A stretch of DNA of 64,000 nucleotides, taken from the NCBI GenBank assembly GCA_016647705.1, contig CM028335.1, forward strand, positions 11,112,905-11,176,904, written 5' to 3'. Within the stretch, counting starts at the first letter, position 1, and the number at the start of each line of letters is the position of its first letter. Shown here piece after piece: positions 12,124 through 27,400 of this stretch. A program made the position numbers and the translations under genes. The notes under the pieces are model-generated. The model was not told the origin of the DNA. It ran no database searches and saw only the letters and a list, made by a program, of their open reading frames with translations. This stretch comes from Eucommia ulmoides. Lineage: Eukaryota; Streptophyta; Magnoliopsida; Garryales; Eucommiaceae.

Positions 12124-15100
12124 TTAATTGCAGGCGCAATTATTTTCCTCCTCGCGCGGTGGGTTGGCTGGTCCTGGTATCACGTTGTCCTTTGGTCCGG
12201 TTAATTTCTCTTCCTGAAGACTGAGAACTTCCATTATCTGTGAAAAAATAATAATATTATTTTAAGAATCAAATCACTGGCAAATTAGAGTTCGCACATG
12301 TTAGGGTTTAAAATTGGGAAAATTACACTTTCCTCCTATGTAGATTTTACAGTTATACTGAACTTAAACTATTGATCAAAGAGTAATTGTTATATTTTCT
12401 GTTAAATGTGGCGAAAACGTGTTTATCCATGTTCTTTTAAAATGTTTTTTTAAATTATATTAGACTATTTTTTCATTATTCTTTTGAGCAAATAATAGTA
12501 AAGAAAACGAAAGAATAAAAGCACCAAAAACCATATGAAAGAAAAAGGAAAAGAAAATTCTTGTATTCAACCCCTAAGAATAGTCTCACCATCACCTAAA
12601 AACCATAAAGCAATCACCACCTCTCCAATCAGGGACCACCGGTCCACTATCGCCGTCGTCGTTGCCTCTCAATCGAAGGAGCAATTTCTTCTTCTTCTTC
12701 TGCATCTTCTTCTTAGATTTGAGCTTCGTTTCCTAAGTCCTCTTCTTCCTCTCCCTCCCCTTCCTATTGTCTGAGCGATAGTGGGGATGGCGTATCCCCT
12801 GGAGGCTAGAGATGAGGTTCATGCCTCCATTTTGATTTTGTGGCCGATTTGGTATTGATCCTAAATGTTTTGATGAACTCATTAACGTTAATATTTTAAG
12901 AAACTAATGCGTTTATTGAGTATTTCATATTTTAATCACATAGACCAAATGAATAAAATAATGATTTTCAAGAAGATACTTAAAAAAGATCAAGACGGTT
13001 GCAATGAAATCATTGAAGAGTTTTTGAGCAATAAGATTTTTTTTATATTTCTAGGTAAACTACCTCAACTCTTCTTATGCTCTTAATGCAACTACATTAG
13101 GATCACGCACAATACTAGAAAATACAATAACAACAAAGGCTTTGTCCCACTTAAATAGGGTTGGCTACATGAATTCGTTTATGCCATAATGATCGATCAA
13201 ATGCCATTCCCTTAGTCAGATTTAATGTTATTAAGTCAGTTCTAATAATCTCAATTTAAGTCTTTCTAGGCCTACCTCTCCCTCTAGTAGCCCTCCGCAC
13301 TTGAACTACATGATATTTTCTCGTTGGTGCTTCTATGGGTCTTCTATACATACGTTCAAATCATCATAACCCATTTCTTTAATATTCTCTTCAATGAGCA
13401 TTATTCCTAAATTCTATCTAATGGTTTTATTCTTAATTTTATCGATTCTCGTCTTCCTACTCATCTACCATAGCATTCTCATTTCTGTCACACCTATTTG
13501 TTGGACATGCTTCGTTTTTACTGCCCAACATTCTGAACCATATAAAAGCACGGTCTTATTGTAGTTTTTGTAGAATTTTTCTTTGAGTTTCAACGATATC
13601 TTATGATCACAAATCACCCCAACTATACTTCTCCACTTTAATCAACCTACATTGACTCTATACATAATATTCTCCTTGATTTCACCATCACTCTAAATCA
13701 TTGAATTTAAATATCTAAAATGATCAACCTTTAGAACATCCTCATCTCTAATTTTGATTGCACCAACATCTCTCTAGGCATTACTAAAATTGAAATGCAT
13801 GTATTATGTCTTGCTTCTACTAACCTTCAAACCTTTAGACTCAAGGATTCTCTCCATCTTTCTAACTTAGTATTAAGACGTATTCTACTTTTATCAACTA
13901 GTACTATGTTATCCACAAACAACATACTCTAAGGCACTCCATCTTGAATATGTTTTGTGACCTCATCTATCACTAGAACGAAGAAGTAAGGTCTTAAAGA
14001 TGATCATTGATATAAGCATATATTAATAGGAAATGCACAAATATTTTTTCATCCTATTCGAACACCAGTGACTATACCTTCATACATATTCTTAATTACC
14101 TCAATATCCAATTTGGTTATCTCCTATGCTCGTTTTATATCCTATTCTATGTTCTATCTTTCTCTCCAAAAGTTTCATAGTATGGCTTATAAGTTTTATA
14201 CCCCGATAGGTAGTACAACTTTGAACATCATTTTTTTTTTTTTTTATAGAAAGAGCACTAAGATACTTCTCCTTCAATCATAAGGCATTCTCTTAGTCTT
14301 CAGGATGTCATTGAAATGTCTAGTTAACTACTCTATCCCAAGATCTCCCAAAATTTTTCATACCTCTATAGGAAATCTCATCTGGTCCAACTGTTTTTCT
14401 AATTCTCATCTTCCTTAGTACTATTCTAACTTCCAAAATCCTAATTCTTCAATGAAACATATAAAACCTATCATAAGATAAACTAGGCAATTCTTATCTA
14501 GAATCCCCATCATTGTTCTCATTAAATAAATTATAAAAATAATTTCTCCATCATTTCATAATCTCTTCATTTTTCACCAGGACCTTTTCATCAATATCTT
14601 TAATGCATCTGATACTTCCTATAACTCTAGTATTTCATTCACGTCGCCTAACGAGTTTAAATATATCCCCTTTCCTCTTTTGTATCTAACTTTTGATATA
14701 AGTTATCATCCCTAAATTTTGATTTCTTAATTACTTTTCTCGCCTTCGTTTTTGTATCTTTATACTTCTCTAAACTCTCCCTACATCGATATTTTTGCCA
14801 TTATTTGTAAGCTAGTTTCTTGTCATGAACGACTTTTTGGACCTGCTCATTCCACCGCCACCTTTCTTTATATTGTGGTCCCCTCCATCTAAAAACTCCT
14901 AAAACTTCTCTTCCTACCTCTCTAATACAACTCGCCATATCATCCCACATTTTGTTCACTTTCCCATGTCTTTTTCATAATTCATCATTACTAATTTTAT
15001 CCTTAAACTCCATCTTTTTACCTCTTAGATCTCCCCAATGTATTCTTGCATGACGACTTATCTTATTATCTCGCCTTCACCCCTGAAACTTCAAATTGGT

Positions 15101-18100
15101 TACCATCAATCTATTTTGGGTAGTAAGACTATCTCCGGGTATGATTTTACCATCCTTACATATTAAACAATCACTCATTCTAGTAAGGACAACGTTTATT
15201 TGGCTATTCCTCTGTCGACTTTTAAAAGTGATAAGGTGCTCATCCCTCTTCTAGAAACATATATCATATGTCATAGTAAAATCTAAAATCATCTCAACTA
15301 TAGCATTTTTCTTCTTAAATCCATAACTGCCATGTACTTTCTCAAAAGTTTATATTTCTTTCCCTCAATGTCCATTCGAATCTCCCTTAATAAATATTTT
15401 TTCTTGGTTAGGTATACTTTGAACTATTTTGTCCATATTTTCCCAATTCTCGTCTAACATCTTCTTGCAATCCAACTTGGAGAGCGTACATACTAATAAC
15501 GTTGATCACATCCCCTCCAATCACCATATTCATAACCATATAATATCAATCCTCTTTCTATTAATCACATCCACCAATTCTTTAGTCTTTCCCTTTAGTG
15601 TTTCTATATTCCAAGTTGCTAACCTAAGCCTATTCTCATGGACTAACTTCTTTATCTACACCCGTTCACCATAAAGCGATAACCCTTACTTATTTGACCG
15701 TATTCGGGCGAAAACACGGTGCATCGATTCCGGGCGATGCCCTAGCCAACCCTCGCTCATTTCTCACTACACTTAGGCAGTAGTAATATCGCACGTTGCT
15801 AGTAGGGGACACCCCAACGTTTAATGTATTCGGATTCATGTAGTCAAAAGTGATAAATTTAAGTGATCAAATGGTTTTAATAAGTACTCGATCAACAAAG
15901 TGTTGGAAAAAATCAGGAAAATGAGTTTTTGGCATGAATGGTTGATCGCCCATGAGACCGTTCGACTGGAAGATTTAGGATGGGTATTTTTGAGGTTTTA
16001 GGCTATTTGGTTGACCGAGAAATTGAACGATTGATTCAGGCCTAAAATGATCAATTGCCCGATCAACTAAGTTGTGATTGAACGACTAGAAATCTAGACG
16101 TTTAGGGTCAAGTGGCCACCCGCTTGAGGATCCGGTCAACCTAGTGGGAGAAAATCAAATTGTGACCATAATGATTTTAGAAGATCTTCTATCTATGTTT
16201 TAAGGATTTGAACGTTTGAAAATATTATTTAAATGGGTTTGGACTATTTTTCAAATATATATCTTAGATTTTGAAGATCTTTTGATTTAGCATATATATG
16301 TTATTTGATTCGGTGATTTTTACCGGAAAAACTTCTTTCTATCCTTTTGGGGTTTAAATCAAAATATTTTGTGGACTAAATCGATTGTTGTAAAAGTTTT
16401 ATTCTGGGTCAAATAATGTTAATTTAAATGATTTTGATATATGAGGTCTATATATGTTATTTTTGTCCGTATCTTTCAAAATAGCAAATTAGATTTTTTG
16501 AAAGAGATAGAGTTCATATTTCTGAAATATATTTTTGAAATATTATGGAATCATTGAAAAATTATTTTTATAATTTATTTAATAAGAATAATGCTGGGAA
16601 ATCTAGACTAGAGTTGCTTAGCACATATTCAGATAAGATTTATAGATTTCATAGAAGAATTAGGGCTTCAGAAGTTAGAATAGCGCTACGGAAGATGAGA
16701 ATTGGAAAAACAATAGGGCTAAATGAGATCCCTATAGAGGTATGAAAAACATTATGAGATCTTGGCATAAAGTGATTAACTAGACTTTTCAATGACATTT
16801 TGAGGACTAAAAGAATGTCTGATGAGTGGAGGAAGAGTATCTTAGTACCTATCTATAAAAATAAAGAGGATGTTCAAAGTTGCACGAACTATTGGGGCAT
16901 AAAACTTATGAGTCATAGTATGAAACTTTGTGAGATAGTGATAAAATATAGAATAATACATGAAACGAGCATAGAAGAGAACCAATTTGGATTTATGCAT
17001 GGTTGATCAACCACTAAAGCTATCTATTTACTCAGGAGATTAATGGAAAATATAGAGAAAAAAAGAAAAATTATTCATGGAAAATATAGAGAAAAGAAGA
17101 AAAATTTACATATGATATTTGTGGACTTGGAAAAAGATTATGATTGGATACCTAGGGAAATGTTGTGGTGGGTGCTAGAAAAGAAGCACGTAATGGGTAT
17201 ATCAAGGTAATTAAGGATATGTATGAAGGTGTCACTAGTGTTTGAACAGGAGGATGTGATACTTGTGCATTTCTATTAATATAGGCTTACATCAAGGATC
17301 ATCTTTCAGTTTTTACATCTTCGTTCTAGTAATGGATGAGCTCACAAAACATATTCAAGATGTGGTACCTTGGAATATATTATTTGCGAATGACATAGTA
17401 TTAGTTGATGAAAGTAAAATAAGTCTTAATACTAAGTTAAAAAGATGGAGAAAAGCTTTAGAGCCCAAAGGTTTGAATGTCAGCAGAAACAAGACATTAT
17501 ACATGCATTGCAATTTTAGTAATGCTCAGAGAAATGATGGCGCAATCAAAATTTGAGATGGGAAGGTTCCAAAGGTTAACCACTTTAGATATTTAAGTTC
17601 AACGATTCAGAGTAATGGCGAAATAGAGGAGGACATTACGTATAGAGTCAAGACATGTTGGTTAAATTGAAGAAGTGCAGTTGGAGTGTTTTGTGATCAT
17701 AGGATACCGTTGAAACTCAAAGGAAAATTTTACAAAATTGCAATTAGACTGACGCTTCTATATGGTTCAGAATGTTGGACAGTAAAAATGAAATATGTCT
17801 AGAAATTTGGGATCACAGAAATGAGGATGTTACGGTAGATGAGTGAGAAAATGAGAATTAATAAATTTAAGAATGAAACTATTAGAGATAATTTAGGAAT
17901 AACAGCTATCGAATAAAAGGTTAGAGAAAATTGTTTACGATGGTTTGGACATGTGCATAGAAGACATATAAAAATATCAGTGAGAAAATCTGATTTAGTT
18001 CAAGTATGGATGACTACTACAGGGAAAGGTAGACTAAGAAGACTTGGGACAAAACTATTTGACTTGACTTGATGACACTAAACCTGACTAAATGGATGAC

Positions 18101-21100
18101 CCTAGATCGATGACTATAACGTAAACGGGTTTATGTAGTCGACTCTATATAAATGGGACAAATGTTTAGTTGATGTTGTATATTTTGGAGAGAAATTTAA
18201 AAAAAAATTGTGATTGAAGCTGTCTTTACAAAAACTGTGTTTGACATACCTTTATACCAATAATAAGTTACATCATTTGATTTAGTGGTTTCTCCTCCCC
18301 TTGATAAAAGAGAATACTAAAACAAGTCAAGAGATCGACTCTTCGTATAAACATTACATTTTAATTTTTTTGGTATAAGTAAAATTTTGTGAAGTGGGAA
18401 ATATCTACCTTTTAATATTCAATGGTCTAAACACACAAATTGCAAGTGATTTAACCATATCACGTGCTTCAGCCATTTTTTTCGAGATTTTGAAATAATT
18501 CTTGATTAAAGCAATGTATAAAATTAAGTTAAAAATGTGGACGATAGATGAAAGGTGAAAAGCATATATTCGGGTGTTTACCTTAGATGAGAGCTCTTCA
18601 AAGCATTGCTCGACATTTAGTCCAGTTTTAGCACTGCTTTCAAGAAATAAACATCCATGCTCTTTCGCAAGAGCAATGCCTTCTTCCTTACTCACAGTCC
18701 TTTCGGAGTCCTGAAATCGCGTTTAAAAACGTATTCTGAACCCCACTAATAACCTAAAATTTTCCTTCATATATGTAATGAAATACCTCGGACTAAATTT
18801 TAGTCAAATTGAAGCTTTTCTGAAAGAGATATAAGAGACCCATTTTCAAAACAACTAGTAGCTTGATTGACTAATTAGTCATTATTTATCACATAGTATA
18901 AAATAGGGTTAATTACACTTTATCACCATTTAGTTAGGCCATTTTTTACTTTGCCCCTTATAGTATTTTCATCACCACTTTGTCCCTTATAGTTAAGTTT
19001 TGTTGCACTTTACTACTTTATGTAGACATAACCACAGAGGGTAAAGAGCCAACGAGGGAGTAAATTGCAACAAAGGTCTAACCACATGGGGCAAAATAAT
19101 TATGCGAATACCATATAGAGTAAAGTGCAAAATGGCCTAACTATGGGGTAAAGGGGTAAAGTGTAATTAACACTATAAAATATGGTCTTGCATTTTAATA
19201 TATAAAAACCAACTTAATTTGAAACACAAGTGATAACCACTTATCACATAACATAACTAGCAGGTGTTGGTGCCTAAAGGGCCTATATAATGCCAAGAAG
19301 TTTTAGTTTGTGATTTTAATTTTATTAATTAATGGGGAAAAAAAAAGTAATTCCATATGTTGAAGAACTAACATAGCAATTGAAAAAGGAATAACAAAAA
19401 TAATTTGTATTAACAATCATTTAAATATTATAGATCAATTTCTACAACTTAAAAGTATCAGTTATGTTTAAATGTTTTTCCTAGGAGAACCGAACTTAAA
19501 ATCATATATATGGCAATATGTGGAGTAACCATTACCCTCACGGAAACTGTTGAAGCAAGAACTTCCAGTTGCAGCCATTAAGGTCTCATTTAATTGTCGT
19601 CGATTCAATTTACGAGGTTCGTGTTTGATCACAATAATTTAAAGCATGAAAAATTGAGGCATCTAAATTTCTATTAAAAACTTAAATTATGTCATTTTTT
19701 CACAATCCTTGAATTTCTCAAATAATTATTTGTAATTGAAAGATACACAAATCAATTCATCCAAGATAAAATAATTCCAAAATTTAAACAACCAAGCATA
19801 CCCTAACTACAGCGATGGATCCATCCAGAATTGGCTATGTAATCTAGTGGGAACTTACGTAAAATTTTAAGGGATTTAATTGATATTTTTTAAAGGAATA
19901 ACTGTATACTTGATCCATGGAATTGGATATGCTAATCTTGACAACTTTGTAATGATAGAACCAGAGAATGGGGAACTAACCTTGTCGACTTTGTTGCCAA
20001 CAAGAATCTTGACGCAATCCTCATTCGTAGAATAAAGTTCTACTTCTTTCATCCATACATCTGACAAGTTTGTGAAGGTTTCTCTCCGTGTCACATCATA
20101 AACTATAATACAAACAAACTCAAAAATCAAGTTCTAACAATTATCCGTTTAAACAATCTCTTAATCCAAAACAAATTTGTATTCTAAGAATGTTTTACCA
20201 CTTAATATACCAAAAGAATAAATCATATTCTAAGGACATGTTTAATAACTACTTAATTTTTAAATGCTGAATTTTAAGTGCTAAAAATATCAGAAGATTA
20301 TTTGATAAAATTAAAATTTTAAGTGTTTATTTGTTTTTTCCTTTTTTGATAAGTACAAAATTTGAATGCTGAAAATTGTTTAATTTACATAATTATTCTT
20401 GAATCATGATAATATCAAAAAAAATAAAATATCGAAAACAAAATAACAAAATGAAAACACCAATAACATATTGAAAAGTTTAAATATATGAATTATCAGA
20501 TTCAATTCAACAATAACACATAGTTAAAAAAAATAGAAAAATAGGAGCAATGACAAAAAGTTCAAATTAATGATTTATCAACCACATGTTCTACCTACGT
20601 CACCTACACCATTTTAATGATCATGTAAAAAAAAATAAAAAACCAAGTGCTCAAAAATATATGCACTGATGTGCAATAATCCCTAAATGTTCGGGCATGA
20701 AGTGCCATTTAGCTCCCCAAAAAATAAGACCATGGATTTTGCCATTAGACAAGTCCTAATCATGCATTGGAAGCCGCAAACAGTGAACAACGAATTTGAT
20801 TATCATCCAAAATGAAACAAATGAAGGCCCTTTGCTGAATTTTCTACTTAAATTTTGACTTAATTTTTAAGTTAACTTAATTCATTAAGTGATAATAATT
20901 ATATTTATTAAATAAAATTAATTTATTAATTATTTAATATAATCAATTTTAATTACTTCATTGGATTATAAACATGCCTTAAGTGGAAATGCATAGGTTC
21001 CTTTCTAAACAAATTGTGCGCCAAATGAATGGAACAACCATGTCTCTTGAAGAACTTCAGCTTTGCAGGTTAAGTTTATTTTATTAATTCCAAAATGTGA

Positions 21101-22948
21101 TGAATTCAATGTTCATGCAGAGATTCATAGAAGTCATTGATTATAGAAGAAAAGGTATTACCGAGAATAATCCCCTGGGCTCCCCTGTAGTAAGAGCTTA
21201 TTAATGTCCTGAATCTCTCTTGTCCAGCTGCAATACATATTATGAATTTGAAACCAACCAAAAATTACAAACTTAAAATAAAAAAATCATACGCTGAAGT
21301 AACTCCTTTCATATATGGGCTATTTTGGAAAATTCTCACAAATTCGATGTAAGAATTAAACACCACCTTGACATTCAACCGCATCTTGCACGTGATGCGA
21401 TCAAATAGACATTAGAAAACAAAAGAGAGAAGACTATCAATCGGGACAAACAAACGAGACTTTCAAATCTAATTCCGATATCATATTGGGAGGTTCTCAA
21501 ATCATCTGGCAGTAAATGGAGTAGCTCATTTCATTTAAAAACTTGTTTGAGAAGCCTCACGAATTCAATGTTGGTTTCATATATAAAGGGCTCTTTTTAT
21601 ATTTGAAAATATACATAAATTGAACGATGTAGAAGAACGTGAAGAAAAAAAATACTGAACGTATTGTCTAATATTACCGGTGTCCCAGATGGTAAGCTTC
21701 AGTCTTTTCCCTCTGACAGTGAACATCTTGATCTTGAAATCAACACCTAGACGATTAGAGAGTTTAAAAGGGCAGAGAGAAGAAACATGTGTAATTTGTG
21801 ATAATACAAAACTTTCCAGTAACAGTTTAACCAAAGTAGGAAGTGCTATCTTCAGGTCCATACATTAACAATCAATGAACTCCTTTGGTTACAGTAACTG
21901 AGATTTAAGTCCTAAAGACACTTACATCTATTAACACACACCTATTAACACAACATTATACTGCCTAATATTTTTATCTTATTATTTTTATTTTTATTTT
22001 AAATTATGTGGGGATGGTTAGAAAAATAATTATTTTATTATATTATATTATATATAAATTATATTATTTTACTTAAGAAAATTATTTATATTTATAAGTC
22101 ATAATTACATGTTTTTAAGATATTATTATTGTCATTAAATTATTTTATTTTTTAAAATGACTTTATGATTCTATTATCAATTATATAAAACAGGATGGAT
22201 TTGCTGATTATGACAAACAAAAAATGTGACTAAGACATTTTTGAGATATAAGTTTTGGGTCATAAAAAAAAAATCGGTTTGTCGAAATGAAAATAATGGT
22301 ATATCATTATATATAAAATGGTTTATAAGAATATATGTATATTAATTAGGAATTATATTACCATTTATTCACTGTCTAACTAAGGGAATTAAGCACCCTT
22401 TAATTCATTCCCTAAACTATTCTCTTTCCCGTTAATTGAATTGCCTAAAATTTATCCTAACTTACCCTAATAATCCGCATTTCAAAATTTTGACCATGAC
22501 TCTAAAACCCTTCTCTCTCTCTCTCTCTTTACCGTTTCTTACTCTCACCCGATTGCTCTCTCTTTCTCTCTCTCTCACGGATCTTCATCTCCATCTCCAC
22601 CCCATCTCGATCTTCCTCGTCGATGGCATGCCGAAGTCACCGTCACCATCACCATTGCATCACCATCCCCATTAAATTTGTGTTTTGTTTTGTTATGGTA
22701 ATATTCTATATTATATTGTGTATTTGATCTTTTTTTTTTTTTTTTTTCCAATTGAAATAATCTTAGGAAATATTATTTTTCAAAATTTTATTTGTTATAT
22801 GAATTTACATATATTGACCTATATTTTATAGTGATATTTTATATGCAAACTTATTTTATTGATTTGCGTTATAAGTATATTTGTTATTAATGACATTAAT
22901 ATTATTTTTTGTCTTGAAATTGAGATACTTTGAAAATGTGGGGTTGTG

Positions 22949-22986
<38 letters not shown>

Positions 22987-24446
22987 AATGGAAAAAAAAT
23001 TTATTTTCATTTTCATCTCACAAATTAATTTATTATTATAGTTTGTTTATAAAATGAAAATCAAATGATTTTTATTTTTGAAATGTTATATCATTTGTTA
23101 TAAAAATAAAATGTTAGAGATTGTTAAATATTATTTTAGTATTTTACAACATCAAACTAAAATAAATTGTAATAATTAGTAATATTTATAAATTAAGGGT
23201 GTATATATATTGATTTATGAGAATTAAATTTTTTGAGAATAAAATACTTTCACTCTTTTAATACAATTTATAAAGTATTGTTGTTAAATATTTAGTTTTA
23301 AAAAACTAAATATTTTTATTTTGTGAAGATATACAAAATTATTTATTTTAGAGTTGAAAAAAAATATATTTTCTTGATTTTAAAAAATGAAAACATGGAA
23401 GTTTTTTATTATTTATGAAAAGGGAAAAAACATGAAATGTTTCTATTGTTTGTATATATATCATTATATTTTATTAATAGTGATAAGTTTCTCACTTGAA
23501 AATAGTCCCTAGTTGGTACTAGACTACTAACCAATTTCTCATTTTAAAATGGTTCTTAGTAAGTAATAAGATAACTTACCATTACGATTAAGTAATTCCT
23601 AGTAGTAGGCTACTGGTCACAAAAATTGTGATTCCTAGTAGTAAGACTATTGACAACTAAAATAATATTTTTAAGTGAGAATTTTAAAATTGGGATTAAA
23701 TTTTAATTACGTTATAACATATTGATAATTTTATCGTCATTGTATAAATTTATTAAATTTCTTTGAAAGAGAAAAATAAATTAGTGAAAATTAAATTTTG
23801 ATTATTTGAATTATCATGTGGTGTCAAGAAAGATCGGAAACCCTCTAAATAAAATAATATTTTACATCGATAAATTGGCATTCTTATTGTATTTAAAATA
23901 TACTAGTACCCACAAAATTTTCATTATTCAATTTTCTTGAAATATAGATGTCCAAATATTATTCCCAGATAAGATACTTCGAAATTTGATGGAAAAATGA
24001 TGTGAAATTAAATTCTATTTTCATGGAATTTTTTTATAGTTACTTGTTTTGTTGGAATAAAATATGTCACTTCAATTTATATTTCTAGAAGGTTGTTATG
24101 ATGGTAAACTATAAAATCTAATTTATTTATAAATATGTTTCCTTGATATAAAATGTCGAATTGATTACTTTGTGAATTCCCAAATTATTTAGATAATTTT
24201 GAAATTGGGAATATAAACATTGTCTCGAATATTGTTACTTTGGTACATGTCCCATATCAATTTACATTATGAAATATGATGATGTACATTATCTTGGTTC
24301 AATATAAAGTTGTGTTTAACATGTTCTAAATATATTTATTTGATAGTATTATTGGAACTAAAAACTTCCAAGCATTGTTAAAACAAATGGTGTTTCAAGT
24401 GCCAAAATATTTATTGGTTCCAAATGAGAATTGATGGAATAGATAA

Positions 24447-24482
<36 letters not shown>

Positions 24483-27400
24483 TTAATATTCATGCGTTAT
24501 ATTCCCATGAGGTGGGACAATTTGCCTCAAAGAATAGTAGTGGCTAGGTATTAAAATTGTTGAGTGTGATGAGTATTGTTAGCCTGTAAGGAAGTCACCT
24601 AGGGAAATAACCCAACCTCTATGATTGGGAACCCCATGAAAGAGGTTCAATGGGTAGCAACAATCGATACCACGTGAATAAAACAACACTCTATATATAA
24701 TTTAAAGAAATCATTTAAAGATTCTCTTGCTCATCCCTAAGATGCTAGTGTTGTATAATGTGATGTTAATGATGGGTTTGACCCTTAATTAGATCAAGGC
24801 AAGAAAACTCTTGTAAGGTATAGGTCCCATATACCTTTGGAGGACTCACCTTAGTGGGAGTTGTTGTGAGGCCGTGACTATGGGATTTGGCTTTCCCTAA
24901 TAACTCTCATGAGAATCAACATACATGTATATGGCCATAACAACACAAAACTGTGAACACGATCTAATACCCATACTGTATGTGTGTTTACTAAAGTTCT
25001 GCCAAAAAGACCTAATTCAAGACATAGTTCACTATGGTTCCTTCGGATAAATTTTGGTGTCACTAAATTAGGTTCAAGTCCTGAAGATATCTACACCTAT
25101 TACAAAGTATTATATTGTCCAAAAATTTTATCTTATTATTTTTATTTTTATTTTAAATTATGTGGGGGATTATTAGAAAAATAATTTAAAAATGAAATAT
25201 TTTATTTTATTATATTATATAAAAATTATATTATTATACTTAATAAAATTAGTTATATTTATGAGCCCTAATTACATGTTTATGGGACATTACTTGTGTG
25301 ATTAAATTATAAAATTTAGGGAAAATTACAATTTTAGCTCTCACATTAGCACGCATTTTTCAATTTGGTCCTCTATTTTTTTTTTGTCAATGTGGCCCTC
25401 GTATTTGCACACGATTTTTTAAATGGCCCTTCCGTAACAAAAAAATGGGTTAACTTTAACAGTTTTTCGTCATGTAACTCGCACATGCAACCTTTAGGGG
25501 TGAAAATGTAATTTGTTTTTCGTCTTTTATTTTTATTTTTTTTATTTGTTTTTTCATTTACCCTCTACTGTTCCATACTCCGCCTCCGACTCCCACCTCT
25601 ACTTCTCCGCTACGCACCACCTCTTTCATCTTCTTTGCCACCGCCGAATCCCCACTCATGATGACACCTCTAATCTTTGTCTCTCCCTCTGATCACCATA
25701 TTTGTTTTCTCTCTCTACTAATGAAGAAGTTTTAGAGAGAGAGTAGGGAGAGGTTGTTAAGATGATTGAGAAGTGGGAGACTATGAATCATATATTGATA
25801 TATGTGAAAGAGAGATGCAAGGTTACATATATAATGGATATACAAGAATAAAACATATACATGAGTATTTATAAGGGAAGTGAGGTTAGGGTTTTGTCCT
25901 ATGGGCCAACTGGGCTAAGCCCATTATTACACTAACACCCCCTGAAACTCAAGGTGGTAAGTGGGAGGTGAACTTGAGTTTGGAAACCAAATAGTTAAAA
26001 CGTTCGGGGGGATGAACATTAGTGAAAATGTATGTTGTCTAATTGGCTGAAATGACGGATTGCAGATGAACCATATTCTTGAGAATGTGATGACGAATGA
26101 AGTGACAATCAGTCTCGATGTGTTTTTTACGCTCGTGAAATACATTATTGTGAGCTATCTGAATAGTACTCTTCTTGTCATAGTGTAAGACAGTGGTTGC
26201 ATGAGAAGATATACCCATGTCAGCTAGTGGCCATCGAAGCCAGATAAGTTCTTAAGTTGCATCAGTCATGGCACGACATTCAGCTTCAGTACGGGAACGA
26301 GCAACCACAATTTGTTTCTTATTACGCCAGGAAATAAGAGAATTGCCCAAAATGAAATAGTAACCAGTGGTTGAACGTCTGTCGGTAGGGTCTCTGGCCC
26401 AATCGACATCAGAGTAAGCTTGTAAAACGGGAGCAAACTGAGCTGAGAAATGAAACCCATGAAATAAAGTACCCTTGACATATCGAAAAATGCGAAGAAC
26501 AACTGAGTAATGAGTGGTTTGATGAGCGGACAAGAACTGACTTACTTGATGAATGACATAGTCTGATGTAACACTAATTGTCTCAATACAAGCGTGGCGG
26601 TGCGTGAAACAACAGGCCAGAGCATTTTGGGCGCGTGTGAGGGCGTATGCCACGTCGGATGTTGTTACAGTTTGTGTGGTTTTACTTGCCTTGTCGAGAC
26701 TATTCAGATGATATATCGTGAGGTTGATTTGGAGCTCTAGTTGAGGCTGTAGAGCCCAAAATCCGATACGGCGATGGGTGGTAGTATTGCGGGCTGTTAG
26801 TGGCATGTGAAGGCGCGTCAGATCTTCGATAGCGATGATTGTGGTAGCGTTGTGTTTGTCTCTTTGAGATGAAGACGGTGGTATGGTGGTTTATTCCTTC
26901 TCCTTATTGGATATTGATGGTGATGATTATGAGTTATATGATTCAATTATTTCTCTATCTATTTTCTCTCTCTATCTGTCTCTCTCTCTTCTCTATTGGG
27001 AATATCGTCGAACAATTTGTGGGAGAAGATTAGCTTGTTGAGTATTGGCATCTTTCAATGGATTAGGTATTGGTTTGAGTTTCCTGTTTGGGTGCATCCT
27101 CTTGGGTCTGATTGCAGAGCTCTACTATCTCCTATTGTGGAATAATAGAATCACCACTACAGACATTGAAGAAGAAAACCTCGATGCCGCCACGACAACT
27201 AGCCATTTTCATTTATTCTAGTGGAAGAAACCCAGTTCTGGAAACCCAAATAGAACCCAAGACCCAGATGAGAATTACCCTGAACAAGACCCAGAGCTCG
27301 AAACAGGCAAAGATTTACTCGTAAAAGGCTTCGGCAGAGAGGATGGTGTTGAGTCGAACTCATGCATCTCTACAACCTCGGTGGACCACCGCGATTTCTC

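Noticed and set aside
12313..12425. Second Mutator MITE in RabC intron 5
   Set aside because: One end-like sequence only; no inverted partner or target duplication found.
18405..18581. Open frame continuing past RabC exon 5 as a truncated C-terminus
   Set aside because: A GTAAAC donor ends exon 5 at 18582, and the correct last exon with family-typical IMEV start was found at 12124-12237.
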